NCBI RefSeq assembly: GCF_009650435.1 | Contig: NZ_VVIP01000012.1 | Span: 64,501 to 128,500, forward strand | DNA length: 64,000 bases | Source: Foetidibacter luteolus | GTDB taxonomy: Bacteria > Bacteroidota > Bacteroidia > Chitinophagales > Chitinophagaceae | Direction of reading: 5' to 3' | Shown here: positions 16,630-25,549 of the stretch, in pieces | How the letters are laid out: every line of letters starts with the position of its first letter | Position numbering within the stretch: position 1 is the first letter of the stretch | The notes under the pieces: generated by a model | The model's database searches: none | What the model was told of the DNA's origin: nothing | What the model saw: the letters and a program-made list of their open reading frames with translations, nothing else | Position numbers and translations under genes: made by a program

Positions 16630-16853
16630 GGTTCCGCTTTTCACTCAAACTCCGCCACCTGGCGCTCTGCATTCCCCCTTCAGGGGCAGCGGGGTAACCG
16701 TTTCAATCCGGCAGCCCAATGTCATTAAGTTAAGGTTGTCAGCCTCAGCTTGTCGAAGGCGGATTCGTGAAAAAGTAACTTGCATAACCCAATTTCGACA
16801 AGTTCAACCTGACATTAGAGCTTAACTTAATAACATTGTCCGGCAGCCATTCA
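16630..16853 (-). repeat. R2-family structured repeat (copy I) interrupted by a MITE
   Basis: On the minus strand it reads GGATTGAAACGG, then TTACCCCGC, an inner hairpin CCCCT / AGGGG, GGCGGAG and AGTGAAAAGCGG. The CCGC / GCGG pair matches copies A, C and D. At its GGCAGCC edge the repeat is split by a MITE-like insertion, and the TCCGGCAGCC at the junction is duplicated. Confidence 0.7.
16717..16838. mobile_element. MITE-like element, 122 bp, with 10-bp target duplication
   Basis: The terminal inverted repeats are CAATGTCATTAAGTTAAG (16717-16734) and its complement at 16821-16838 with one mismatch. The inside is itself an imperfect palindrome with GCTTGTCGAA / TTCGACAAG halves. TCCGGCAGCC occurs immediately on both sides (16707-16716 and 16839-16848), a perfect 10-bp target-site duplication. 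There is no ORF, so it would be mobilised in trans. A second copy is at 53456-53578 in the opposite orientation. Confidence 0.8.
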
Positions 16854-16945
16854 TCAACAGTAATTTTACCCGGCTTTTCCCACAATATAGATGAGGGTGC
16901 ACAACACTGCTTTTGCTTTACAGCATTTATGTGCAAGTACAGGCA

Positions 16946-17067
16946 GTGTCACCACCGCGCCAGGGATTGCAGCGGTTACCCCGCTGAAGCCGTCGCAGCA
17001 GGGCCCCTGTGGCGGAGTATGAGCGGAAAGCCCGGTGCCCATCGCCTTAGCGTGGGCAGGCGCCCTG
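16946..17067 (+). repeat. R2-family structured repeat (copy C)
   Basis: It has a GTGTCACC leader, an outer helix GCGCC (16957) / GGCGC (17059), a central CCCCGC / GCGGAG hairpin, and a 3' hairpin GCCCA / TGGGC enclosing CGC / GCG. It ends about 120 bases upstream of the TraB-domain gene on the same strand, so it could lie in that gene's leader. Confidence 0.82.
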
Positions 17068-17184
17068 ATAAATTTCTGTTCGCCGGCCATTACGTTCCAT
17101 TCCATTCAGGCTTTTCCGTAAATTGCAAGGAATGAATAAAATTGTAGTATCCGTTAACCCAAACCTATTAACCAACCAGATTCT

Positions 17185-20100
17185 ATGAGCAGTACTAAAG
17201 CAGTTGTGGCGCAGGTAACCTTCGCTTTTATTTTACTTTTTTCTACCGCGGTGCATGGGCAAAAAAGCAAAAAAACAGTTAAGCCGCCCGTTGCAGCAAC
17301 AGAACTTAAAAGATACAACAGCCTTTTGTGGGAAATTACCGGCAATGGCCTGCCCAAGCCATCGTACCTGTTTGGCACCATGCACATAAGCAATAAAATG
17401 GTTTTTAACCTTAGTGACTCTTTTTACCGGGCTATTAGAAACGCTGATGCCGTAGCCCTGGAACAAAACCCTGAGGTATGGCAGGAAGAACTGTCGAAAA
17501 ACGATGATGATGACAACGGTTACAACATGGCCCGCATGTTTACCAACTTTAGGGGCGCCAGCCAACGGCTTACACAACAAACTTTTTACACAGGTGGTTA
17601 CGAATCTAAAATAAAACTGGGCCTGGCATCTGAAGCCCGCATGGTAAATGGTATGCTGTACCGCAACAACCTGGGCATGGAAAATTTTGAAGAAGAAACC
17701 TACCTGGATATGTACATATACCGGCTGGGCAGAAAGCTTAACAAAATTGTTACCGGCGTGGAAGATTATAAGGAAAGCAACCGGCTGGTAAAAGAGGCCT
17801 ATCGGGCCATGTACAAAGACAAAAAACGTAAAATGAGCCGCGGCTACGAAGGTTATGGCGAACGTAAGAAAATGGAAGATGCTTACCGCCGTGGAGACCT
17901 GGATATGCTGGACTCACTTCAAATGCTGAGCGTGATATCTGAAGCCTTCCAGGAAAAATTTATGTACCGGCGCAATGAGATACAAGCCAATTCCATAGAT
18001 ACCATTATAAGAAAGCACTCTCTTTTTGTAGGTGTCGGCGCTGCCCACTTACCCGGAGAAAGGGGTGTTATAGAATTGCTGCGTAAAAAAGGTTACCGCC
18101 TAAGGCCTATAATAATGGGCCGGCAGGACAGCGATGAAAAAGAAAGGGTGGAAAAAATACGGGTGCCGGTTACTTTTTTAAAGCAGTATGCTGAAGACAG
18201 CCTGTTTAGTGTTGAAATACCGGGCAGCAAATTTTTCCGGTACAACAGCATTGGCCAGCAAAACATGGTGCAATATGCGGATATGAGCAATGGCAGCTAT
18301 TACATGGTTACCCGCATTAAAACTGCGGCTTCGCTGCTGGGCCATTCTACTGCGCTTGTAATGCAAAAAGTTGACAGCCTGCTGTACGAAAACATACCGG
18401 GCAGGATTGTTGCCCGCAAGGCTATTGCTCGCAACAATATACCGGGGTATGATATTACCAATAAAACAAGAAAGGGCGACCTGCAGCGCTACAACATTTT
18501 TGTATTGCCCAACGAAGTGCTGGTATTTAAGGTGCATGGCCTTAACGATTACATAGCCAATGGCAACGAAGCCGGGCAGTTTTTTTCATCCATCAATTTT
18601 TACAGCAAACCTCAAAACGGCAATGTTGCTTATGCCCCGCCGTATAATGGGTTTACAGCCAGTTTTCCTGCACAGCCCTTGTACATTGATGAAGAACGCA
18701 ATGAAAAAAACCGCAGCGAATGGCTGGCTGCAGATAGCCTGGGCAACTGTTTTTTTGTTTACCGCACCAACCTGCACCAATACGATTATATTGAAGAAGA
18801 CAGTTTTGAACTAAGGCTGATGGAAGAAAGTTTCATTAAATCTAAAATGTTCAGTAACGCAGCTCCGGGCACCATTGCTACCTGGAACAACCGCCCCGTT
18901 ATTAACGCTAAGTACACTCAGCCTGACGGCAGCCAGGTTAAACTGCGTTACCTGCTGCAAGGCAATAACTATTACATTATCGGGGCCAGGTATAAGCAAT
19001 CCGGCAACGTGGCAGAACAGTTTATTAACTCCTTCTCTATAACGCCTTTTACCTACAGTACCGCAATTTTAAGAAAAGACACGGCTATGGGCTTTACTGT
19101 AAGCAGCCCGCTGTTTTATAAAACAAATACAGATTCAACAGAAAATACCGGCAACAATTATCTTGACATGCTTGATGATGATGACAAAGATGCTTATAAC
19201 GATATTTTAAAAAGCATAGCCATTAAAGTTGCAGGTAACGATACCACCGGGGAGCGTGTTACCATAACAGCCCTGCGCATGCCCAAATACACTTACATTA
19301 AAGATTCTTCTTTGCTGCTGGCAAAACCTGGTTTGTTTAACAACAGGGGCGGTATAGACAGCCTGTTTACCGTTCGCTTTAAAAAGCAATATCACACACC
19401 ATCGGGCTGGCTTTGCAATTATACCGAGTATGGTAACCCTGGCAGCAGCAGGACCATACTTACCAAAGGTTTTTATAAAAACGGGGCACTTTTTTACCTT
19501 TTCAGCCAGGGTGATACTTTAACTCCCAAAAATGGTTTTGTAAGTACTTTTTTTGAAACCTTTACCCCCGCCGACAGTATTTCCGGCACAAACCCCTTTG
19601 TAAAAAAATCAAAATTGTTTTTTGAAGACTATTTTGGTTCAGATACCCTTATCCGCAAAAAGGCCATGAAGTTTATAAGCCCTGCGCTGTTTGACTCAAC
19701 TGACCTGCCACAAGTGCAAAAGGCCATCAGCCAGCTTTCGTGGAAACAAAAAGATTACCTGCAGTTAAAAAACTCCTGGATAGAAGTAGCAGGCAGCTTT
19801 CGCTGCAAGGCCGCGGCAGATTACCTGCAAAGCCTTTATGCGCAGGTAAAAGATACTTCTGCTTTTCAAAATGCCATACTGGATGCGTTGCTGGATATGC
19901 GTACCGATACTTCTTTCAGGCATTTTAAGGAACTGGTTACCACCGAACCGCCGGCCCTTACAGAAAACAACCGGTCATCTGCTTATGGCCGCATTAATTT
20001 TGGCAATTTTGTTAACCTTTTTTCCGGTGAAGAAAGATATACCGGCCGCCGCAGTTATGGTTATAAATGGGCACAGTTATACGATACGCTTGCCCTTGCC

Positions 20101-21084
20101 GCCAACATAATACCCGGCTTGCTGGACCTTACCATATTGGACGACTACAAAAGCGATGTAGTGCAACTGCTGGAGTACGGCGTTGACAGCGGCTACGTAA
20201 AAGGCACAGCTTACGAAGCATACTTTAACCGCTTTCTGCTGGAAGCAAAACAGCAACTTAAAAAAGAGCTGGCACAGCAAACAGAAGAAGAAATGAACAG
20301 GCTGAAAAAAGAAGAAGATGCTGATGCAACTGTTCCCGTAGATTACGTTTCTGACATTAGCTACAACAACCGTAGTGGCGGTGGCAGCGAGCTTTCCAGC
20401 TATGCTATTTTACTGATGCCTTTTTGGGACAAGTCGCTGGAAGTGCCCGCCTTTTTTGAAAAGTTACTGAACCTGAAAGATAAACAGCTTACCACAGAGA
20501 TAGCGCTGCTGATGATACGAAACAAAAAACCGGTAAGCGACAGTGTCTTTAACAGTATTGCCTCCAGCGACAATAACCGTGTAAGGCTTTACCGCATTTT
20601 AAAACAGGCCGGCCAGCTAAATAAAATGCCTGCGGCTTTTGCCACCCAGGCCGAAATAGCGAGGGCGCAGCTTAAAAGTGCTATGAGATACAACAGTAAA
20701 GATACCCTGGTGTACATAGACCGTATTAAAACAACCGGCGCCAAATACAATGGCTGGGCTTATTTTTTTCGGTATAAAGACAAAGATGATACAGAATGGA
20801 AAATAGCCATGTCTGGCCTGCAACCGCTTGATACCGCCGAAATTGCAACAGACGATGATGAAATAAGCGAAAAGAAGGGGTTGGCTTCCTCTGACTTTAC
20901 CCAATACACAGATGAAATTTATACACCTGGCCAGCCGGTAAAACCTATACTGCAAAAAATATTGAAAGAAGCCCTTTACGGTACAAGGGAAAGTGCATCA
21001 CGGTTTTACAGGAAAGGCGATGATGAAGATGACGACAGGGAATCTTACGTGGTGGATGCGGTAAAATCCGGCCGGTACGATTAA
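17185..21084 (+). CDS. Giant TraB/GumN-domain secreted protein (1299 residues)
   Basis: A signal peptide (residues 1-25, ending HGQ) is followed by a TraB/GumN domain to about residue 315. Its characteristic parts are SYLFGTMHIS (60-69), the ALEQNPEVW strand and GVGAAHLPGERGV near 280. This domain belongs to a putative metalloprotease/erythromycin-esterase-like superfamily. The remaining ~980 residues are not recognised; they contain a repeated-looking beta-rich part (FTASFPAQPLY, later FTVSSPLFYK) and then a helical region. Usual GumN proteins are about 300 residues, so this is a large fusion. It is monocistronic with a very strong terminator. The acidic C-terminus (GDDEDDDRE) is notable. 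The function of the long part is unknown. Confidence 0.85.
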   Translation: MSSTKAVVAQVTFAFILLFSTAVHGQKSKKTVKPPVAATELKRYNSLLWEITGNGLPKPSYLFGTMHISNKMVFNLSDSFYRAIRNADAVALEQNPEVWQEELSKNDDDDNGYNMARMFTNFRGASQRLTQQTFYTGGYESKIKLGLASEARMVNGMLYRNNLGMENFEEETYLDMYIYRLGRKLNKIVTGVEDYKESNRLVKEAYRAMYKDKKRKMSRGYEGYGERKKMEDAYRRGDLDMLDSLQMLSVISEAFQEKFMYRRNEIQANSIDTIIRKHSLFVGVGAAHLPGERGVIELLRKKGYRLRPIIMGRQDSDEKERVEKIRVPVTFLKQYAEDSLFSVEIPGSKFFRYNSIGQQNMVQYADMSNGSYYMVTRIKTAASLLGHSTALVMQKVDSLLYENIPGRIVARKAIARNNIPGYDITNKTRKGDLQRYNIFVLPNEVLVFKVHGLNDYIANGNEAGQFFSSINFYSKPQNGNVAYAPPYNGFTASFPAQPLYIDEERNEKNRSEWLAADSLGNCFFVYRTNLHQYDYIEEDSFELRLMEESFIKSKMFSNAAPGTIATWNNRPVINAKYTQPDGSQVKLRYLLQGNNYYIIGARYKQSGNVAEQFINSFSITPFTYSTAILRKDTAMGFTVSSPLFYKTNTDSTENTGNNYLDMLDDDDKDAYNDILKSIAIKVAGNDTTGERVTITALRMPKYTYIKDSSLLLAKPGLFNNRGGIDSLFTVRFKKQYHTPSGWLCNYTEYGNPGSSRTILTKGFYKNGALFYLFSQGDTLTPKNGFVSTFFETFTPADSISGTNPFVKKSKLFFEDYFGSDTLIRKKAMKFISPALFDSTDLPQVQKAISQLSWKQKDYLQLKNSWIEVAGSFRCKAAADYLQSLYAQVKDTSAFQNAILDALLDMRTDTSFRHFKELVTTEPPALTENNRSSAYGRINFGNFVNLFSGEERYTGRRSYGYKWAQLYDTLALAANIIPGLLDLTILDDYKSDVVQLLEYGVDSGYVKGTAYEAYFNRFLLEAKQQLKKELAQQTEEEMNRLKKEEDADATVPVDYVSDISYNNRSGGGSELSSYAILLMPFWDKSLEVPAFFEKLLNLKDKQLTTEIALLMIRNKKPVSDSVFNSIASSDNNRVRLYRILKQAGQLNKMPAAFATQAEIARAQLKSAMRYNSKDTLVYIDRIKTTGAKYNGWAYFFRYKDKDDTEWKIAMSGLQPLDTAEIATDDDEISEKKGLASSDFTQYTDEIYTPGQPVKPILQKILKEALYGTRESASRFYRKGDDEDDDRESYVVDAVKSGRYD

Positions 21085-21103
21085 ACAAGAAACCTTTACG
21101 GTT

Positions 21104-21146
21104 ATAAAAAGCTAAAGACGCCTAAAAGGCGTCTTTAGCTTTTTAT
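21104..21146. terminator. Strong intrinsic terminator, 19-bp perfect stem
   Basis: Perfect arms begin ATAAAAAGCTAAAGACGCC and close around TAAAA. The 3' arm ends in TTTTTAT. The symmetric A/T ends allow it to act for the upstream + strand gene and the convergent - strand gene. Confidence 0.93.
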
Positions 21147-21150
21147 ATGG

Positions 21151-21250
21151 TGGCGAACGTCCGGTTCTTTGTGGAGGCATCGTTGCGTCGCACTACGTTT
21201 ATCGTTCAGTTATTATGGCATCTTTTCAGCCCGTGGCTATTACGTTTCTG
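21151..21250 (+). repeat. R3-family intergenic repeat, copy 1
   Basis: It contains GGCATCGTTGCGTCGCAC, then TACGTTTATCGTTC and ATGGCATCTTTTCAGCCCG. It is closely similar to the complement of copy 5 (41531-41630). It lies directly after a terminator and before the 3' end of the convergent gene. Confidence 0.75.
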
Positions 21251-21277
21251 GCAGCGAAGCTGGCAGAAACGTAACCC

Positions 21278-22459
21278 TTACTTTCCCTGGCCGTACTCCA
21301 TTACCGGATGCCTTTCAAAAGCATGCCTGTCATCAAAAATATAGCGATAGGTTACCATTCGCCTGCTTTGGTTGCCACCCAGGTTTTTATAGATGTTCAG
21401 CATTTTAGGGTTCCAGTCGGCGGCCCAGCCCATTTCGTACCTGTCGTACCAGTCATTGTTTTGTATAAGGCTGGCGCCTTCGTAAATCATGAATGAATCA
21501 ATACCCAGCGATTGAAATTTGGGTACAACGCCAAAAGCCACGCCAGTAAAAATCCGGCAGCTTCCCGCTCTTTTCATCCATAGCAAACGTAATTTTTCAA
21601 GCAGGCCCAGTTTGCCGTTGAAATGCTTAAAATACTGGTTAAGATCCGGTATGTTAATCCACATGGCGATGGGCTCTTTTTTGTAGTAAGCAAACCATAT
21701 CAGGCGCTCATCCATTACCGCTTTCATCTTGTTAAACAGTTTCATCACCTGTTCTGTAGTAATTTCTTTGGCTTCTCCATGCTGTGCCCAGGCCGCATTA
21801 TACACAGTGGCAAATTCGGCGGCATGTTGTGCAAGGTTATTTTTGGCTATATGGCGGGCTGTATAATCAGGCTTTGATTTAAACTTTGCATGGCGCTCTG
21901 CAAAACGTTCCGGCAGCTTGTCTTTAACGCCCATGGCGTAATAGTACTGGTTGTAATAATTCTTAAAACCATATCCTTCAAAAAGGCTTTCATAATAGGG
22001 TGGGTTAAAGGGCATGCCGTACAAAGGCTGTGTTTCAAAACCTTCTACCATCAGGCCCCACCATTTATCACGGTCGCCAAAATTTACAGGCCCGTCCATT
22101 GCATCCATGCCTTTTTGCTTAAGCCATTCCGCAGCCTTGCTGAACAACTTATTGGCGGCATGCTGGTTATTAATACAGTCAAAAAAACCGATGCAGCCGG
22201 TAGCGTAATCCGTACCCTTGTTAATATACTTGTTGTTGGTAAAGGCGGCAATACGGCCAAGCAGTTCTCCATCCTCACTCAGCAGCAGCCAGCGTTTGGC
22301 TTCCCCAAACCTGAACGCTTTGTTCTTTTTAGGGTCAAAAAGCTCATTCACTTCACTATCCAGCGGCCGGATGTAATTGGGATTGAACTTATTGAGCAAT
22401 ACATTCACCTTTATAAACCCGGCAGCTTCCTGCGCACTGGTTACCTCTGTAATCTGCAT
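21278..22459 (-). CDS. GNAT-fold protein of unknown function (YghO-like)
   Basis: This 393-residue soluble protein resembles the acyltransferase-fold family represented by E. coli YghO. A first half contains GRIAAFTNNKYINKG and GCIGFFDCINNQHAANKLF, typical of an acetyl-CoA-binding fold. A second half contains IWFAYYKKEPIAMWINIPDL and a C-terminal GVVPKFQSLGIDSFMIYEG. Two GNAT-like halves are therefore likely. The DGPVNFGDRDKWWGL motif is conserved in this group. The substrate is unknown. It stands alone between a bidirectional terminator and an R2 copy. Confidence 0.7.
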   Translation of the reverse strand: MQITEVTSAQEAAGFIKVNVLLNKFNPNYIRPLDSEVNELFDPKKNKAFRFGEAKRWLLLSEDGELLGRIAAFTNNKYINKGTDYATGCIGFFDCINNQHAANKLFSKAAEWLKQKGMDAMDGPVNFGDRDKWWGLMVEGFETQPLYGMPFNPPYYESLFEGYGFKNYYNQYYYAMGVKDKLPERFAERHAKFKSKPDYTARHIAKNNLAQHAAEFATVYNAAWAQHGEAKEITTEQVMKLFNKMKAVMDERLIWFAYYKKEPIAMWINIPDLNQYFKHFNGKLGLLEKLRLLWMKRAGSCRIFTGVAFGVVPKFQSLGIDSFMIYEGASLIQNNDWYDRYEMGWAADWNPKMLNIYKNLGGNQSRRMVTYRYIFDDRHAFERHPVMEYGQGK

Positions 22460-22506
22460 TAATAGGATGATTTATACGAATATAGGCAAAAGCGTTTTTT
22501 AGTAAA

Positions 22507-22525
22507 CCCCGGACTTCATCCGGGG
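22507..22525. other. Short GC-rich hairpin
   Basis: CCCCGGA and TCCGGGG form a perfect 7-bp stem with a CTTCA loop upstream of the GNAT-fold gene. No U run follows on either strand, so it is not a clear terminator. Confidence 0.5.
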
Positions 22526-22602
22526 CTATTCACATGTAGCCCTTCGGACTGTTGGATAATTTTATGCTGCGGCACCCTGTTAGCCGGGTGGTTTGGTGCG
22601 CT

Positions 22603-22722
22603 GTGTCACTACCGCGCCAGGGATTGCAGCGGATACCCCGCTGAGGATTTTGTGCAAGGGTTTTGTGGCGGAGTAGCAGCGGAAAGCCCGGCCCCTTGCG
22701 ATAGCTTGGGGAGGCGCCCTGG
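22603..22722 (+). repeat. R2-family structured repeat (copy D)
   Basis: It has a GTGTCACT leader, GCGCC (22614) / GGCGC (22713) outer helix, CCCCGC / GCGGAG central hairpin and CCCC / GGGG 3' hairpin. It combines the outer helix of copies B and C with the 3' hairpin of copies A and F. It lies between two minus-strand genes. Confidence 0.82.
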
Positions 22723-22747
22723 ACATTTTTTCAGTTATTCTAACAGG

Positions 22748-24067
22748 CTATTTTGTTTCCAGCTTTTGCAGCCTTTGCGCCAACTGTTCAATAAGGCTTT
22801 GCTGCGCTTTTAACCGTGCTTCCAGCACCTGGTTTTTATCACTTAACTCCTGCACCGCCTTTACCAGTGGCACTACAAACTCGGCATAGCTTAATGAATA
22901 AATATCATTCGGATTTTTAGGCTGCAAAACACCACTGAAATCAAAGCCAGTTTCTTCCGCCGCCTTTTGCACCTGTTGCGCTATAAAACCGGTGTAGCGT
23001 ATTTTTTCCTTATCGGCCATACTCTGCTCTTCAGCCTTTGTATAAGCAACTGGATGCGTTTGATAACCGGCAGTAAGGTATTTATTAAGCTGGTGTATAT
23101 CCCAGGTATAGGTAACGGGTTGCAGCCTGTTGATAAAACTTAGGCCGGGCACATTGCTGCTCACGTTTTTCTTAAAACGTCCATCGCTGTAAGTGGTAAA
23201 ATTTACCTGCCCGCGTATGGCCTGTATGGAAGTATTGCCGATGCTGATATAATTGGCTGTACTAACTGATGCACCGTTGCCCAGCGCCATGGAGTTTTGC
23301 GCACTTGCTGCGGTGGCATTACCTATGGCCGTGGCCTGGTAGCCGGAAGCATTGGCACTTACACCAATGGCTATATTCTGGTTATCGCTGCTGCGGGAGG
23401 AAGCGCCGATTGCCAAAGCCTGATAAACAGTTGCCCTTGCATCGTACCCGATAGCGATGGTGTTATTGCCGGAAGTTTGTGATGTTGCACCCACTGCCAC
23501 GGATTGAAAACCGGCGCCGGTAGCATCATACCCCACCGCAACAGCTTCGTTGTTGGAAGATGCATCCGCCTCGGCCCCGATAGCGGTAGATTTAAACCCC
23601 GCATTTGAACTTACGCCAAAAGCAGTGGCATTAGAAGAGCCGGAAAGGCCAAGGTAACCGGCCTGTGTATTGTTGATTTTAAAAGTAAGTGGCTGCCCGT
23701 CTGTAGTGCCTACAAAATTGGATGAGCTGGTGCCGCTGTTGCCGGTTAGTGTCCATCCGGAAAAGGCGGATGAAATGGGTTGCCAGCTACTGCCGGTATA
23801 ATACTCAAAACGTGCAGTGGTAGTATTATACAGCAGCAAACTGGTTGCCGGGGAAGTGATGGCGTTGCGTTGTGTGGTGGTTACCCGTGGAATAAGCAAT
23901 CCCTTTTTTGAGGATGCTGTAACTACATTAACATCCAGCATGGCGCTGGCATCGGCAGAGGCATTATTATCGTTAATGGCTATGCCGGTAACCTGCGCCC
24001 TGGCGCACATTACCCCCGCGGCCATAGCGGCAGTAACGGAAATTTTAAAAAAAATAATGGTTTTCAT
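22748..24067 (-). CDS. Surface protein with YadA-like head repeats and S74 chaperone domain
   Basis: The signal peptide ends at ARA-Q (about residue 24). Residues 145-280 are short beta-roll repeats of the trimeric-autotransporter head type (TAIGAEADAS, VAVGYDATG, TIAIGYDARA, IAIGVSANA, MALGNGASV). An intramolecular chaperone/autoprotease domain (Peptidase_S74) follows, with the Ser-Asp dyad at S294-D295 in TYSDGRFKKNV. The last ~35 residues are coiled coil (VQELSDKNQVLEARL). S74 domains assemble trimeric fibres and are then cleaved or retained. The gene follows a T9SS-sorted protein by 15 bases, so both are likely co-expressed cell-surface components. Confidence 0.85.
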   Translation of the reverse strand: MKTIIFFKISVTAAMAAGVMCARAQVTGIAINDNNASADASAMLDVNVVTASSKKGLLIPRVTTTQRNAITSPATSLLLYNTTTARFEYYTGSSWQPISSAFSGWTLTGNSGTSSSNFVGTTDGQPLTFKINNTQAGYLGLSGSSNATAFGVSSNAGFKSTAIGAEADASSNNEAVAVGYDATGAGFQSVAVGATSQTSGNNTIAIGYDARATVYQALAIGASSRSSDNQNIAIGVSANASGYQATAIGNATAASAQNSMALGNGASVSTANYISIGNTSIQAIRGQVNFTTYSDGRFKKNVSSNVPGLSFINRLQPVTYTWDIHQLNKYLTAGYQTHPVAYTKAEEQSMADKEKIRYTGFIAQQVQKAAEETGFDFSGVLQPKNPNDIYSLSYAEFVVPLVKAVQELSDKNQVLEARLKAQQSLIEQLAQRLQKLETK

Positions 24068-24082
24068 AAAGTGGTTTTTAAT

Positions 24083-25549
24083 TTACTGAGTAATACAAAC
24101 ATAGTGGTATGATTGACTTTTGGTGTTAAGCTGGGTTACTGTAACAAGATAATTACCGGCGGGTATGCCGGCGCAGGGCATAAAGTAATCTGCATTGTTT
24201 ACGGTGGCCGTACGCAGAATGCGGCCCGATATATCTGTTAGCGTTACCTGGTAATTACCGGCAACATTTTTAAACTTTAATCTTATATAACTACTGGTAG
24301 GGTTGGGATAGACAATTACGTTTCCGTTTACGGGGCCGGGCTTTACTGCAACAATTTTGCTGAAAGTTGAATTGCCCTGCCCGTCTGACAACTGCAGCCT
24401 GTAATACAGCAGCGGGGCGGTATTACTACCCAGGTTATCTGTGTAACTGTAATACCCGGTGGCGCCCGTGGCGGTAACACTGCCCATGGTAAAAAAGTCT
24501 ATACCGTTGGTACTGCGCTGCACATGGAAGGAAGTTGTTTTTGTATCCGCGGTAGTGCTCCATACAAGGCTTACCTTATTACCGCTTAAGCTGCCCGTAA
24601 ATTGCAGGGCCGTTGTGGCAAGCACCGTATTAATGGCGGTGGCGGATACCGGGTAGTACTCATAAGTGGCAGCATCATAAGTAACAGTGCCGCTTAATGT
24701 ATAGGGATTGCTGCCCGAAGCAGGGCCCTGCGCCTGCGGAAACCAGGTAGCATCGTGGTGGCGGCCAATGGTTACATCTGTTGAGCGGTGTGTGGCAAAA
24801 GCGGCGTTTTCATTGGCCGCGTTCCATTGAAGGGTAACTGTAAACTGGTCGCCTGTTACCCGGTTGTCTTTTTTAACAATCCAGGTTTTTTCCACAAAAT
24901 TAAAATTGGTGGTTGTACCTATGGGGTCGCCATTGGCAGCATTGTAATCATAGTAAATATTATCCATTACGCGAATGCCAAAGTTGTCTGCCGTTCCGCT
25001 ATAGCTAACACTGGCTGGCGTATATTGGGTATTGGTTCCTGATGTACCTACAGGAAACACCCTGGTACTCCCTATGCCGCTTTGTTTTAAAAGGCCACGG
25101 CCGGTAGTTGTAAAAAACCTGCCCGTTGGTGCATTTATACCGCTATAAGGGGTAGATGTATTGGTGAGCCAGTAAATGCCTTCTTTTATTTCGGCCGTGC
25201 CACTGCTGAAGGTGTGGGTGCCCGCAACAGTGGTGTTTACCTCTACGGCAATGCCGTTACTGTTGTTTTGCAGTACGTTGCCCAGGCTTACCGGGTAAAC
25301 AGAACTGTTGTAAATACTGGTACAACCACTGCCGGCAATACAGGTTATACGCTGCTGGGATGAGCCGTTAAAGTTGGTGGTAGAAGAACTGGCGAGGTTA
25401 ACTGTGCCATCGCTTCTTATATTTCCGGCTAATACAAGGTAGGCATTTCCACCGCCAGACAGGTAGGCCCCTGAACCGACAATAAGACTGGCCTGAGACA
25501 TTACAGGTACGGTAATGATGACCGAAGCCAAGAGGAGTAGGTATCTCAT
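24083..25549 (-). CDS. Secreted protein with T9SS type A sorting domain
   Basis: This 488-residue protein has a signal peptide (to about MSQA), a beta-rich middle part with many Thr, Ser and Gly, and a fibronectin-like region near 330-390 (LSGNKVSLVWSTTADTKTTSFHVQR). It ends with a type A C-terminal sorting domain (VIVYPNPTSSYIRLKF, later GRILRT and GIPAGNYLVTV), used by the type IX secretion system to carry proteins across the outer membrane. No catalytic motif is visible. It is the first gene of a two-gene operon with the S74 surface protein. Confidence 0.87.
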   Translation of the reverse strand: MRYLLLLASVIITVPVMSQASLIVGSGAYLSGGGNAYLVLAGNIRSDGTVNLASSSTTNFNGSSQQRITCIAGSGCTSIYNSSVYPVSLGNVLQNNSNGIAVEVNTTVAGTHTFSSGTAEIKEGIYWLTNTSTPYSGINAPTGRFFTTTGRGLLKQSGIGSTRVFPVGTSGTNTQYTPASVSYSGTADNFGIRVMDNIYYDYNAANGDPIGTTTNFNFVEKTWIVKKDNRVTGDQFTVTLQWNAANENAAFATHRSTDVTIGRHHDATWFPQAQGPASGSNPYTLSGTVTYDAATYEYYPVSATAINTVLATTALQFTGSLSGNKVSLVWSTTADTKTTSFHVQRSTNGIDFFTMGSVTATGATGYYSYTDNLGSNTAPLLYYRLQLSDGQGNSTFSKIVAVKPGPVNGNVIVYPNPTSSYIRLKFKNVAGNYQVTLTDISGRILRTATVNNADYFMPCAGIPAGNYLVTVTQLNTKSQSYHYVCITQ

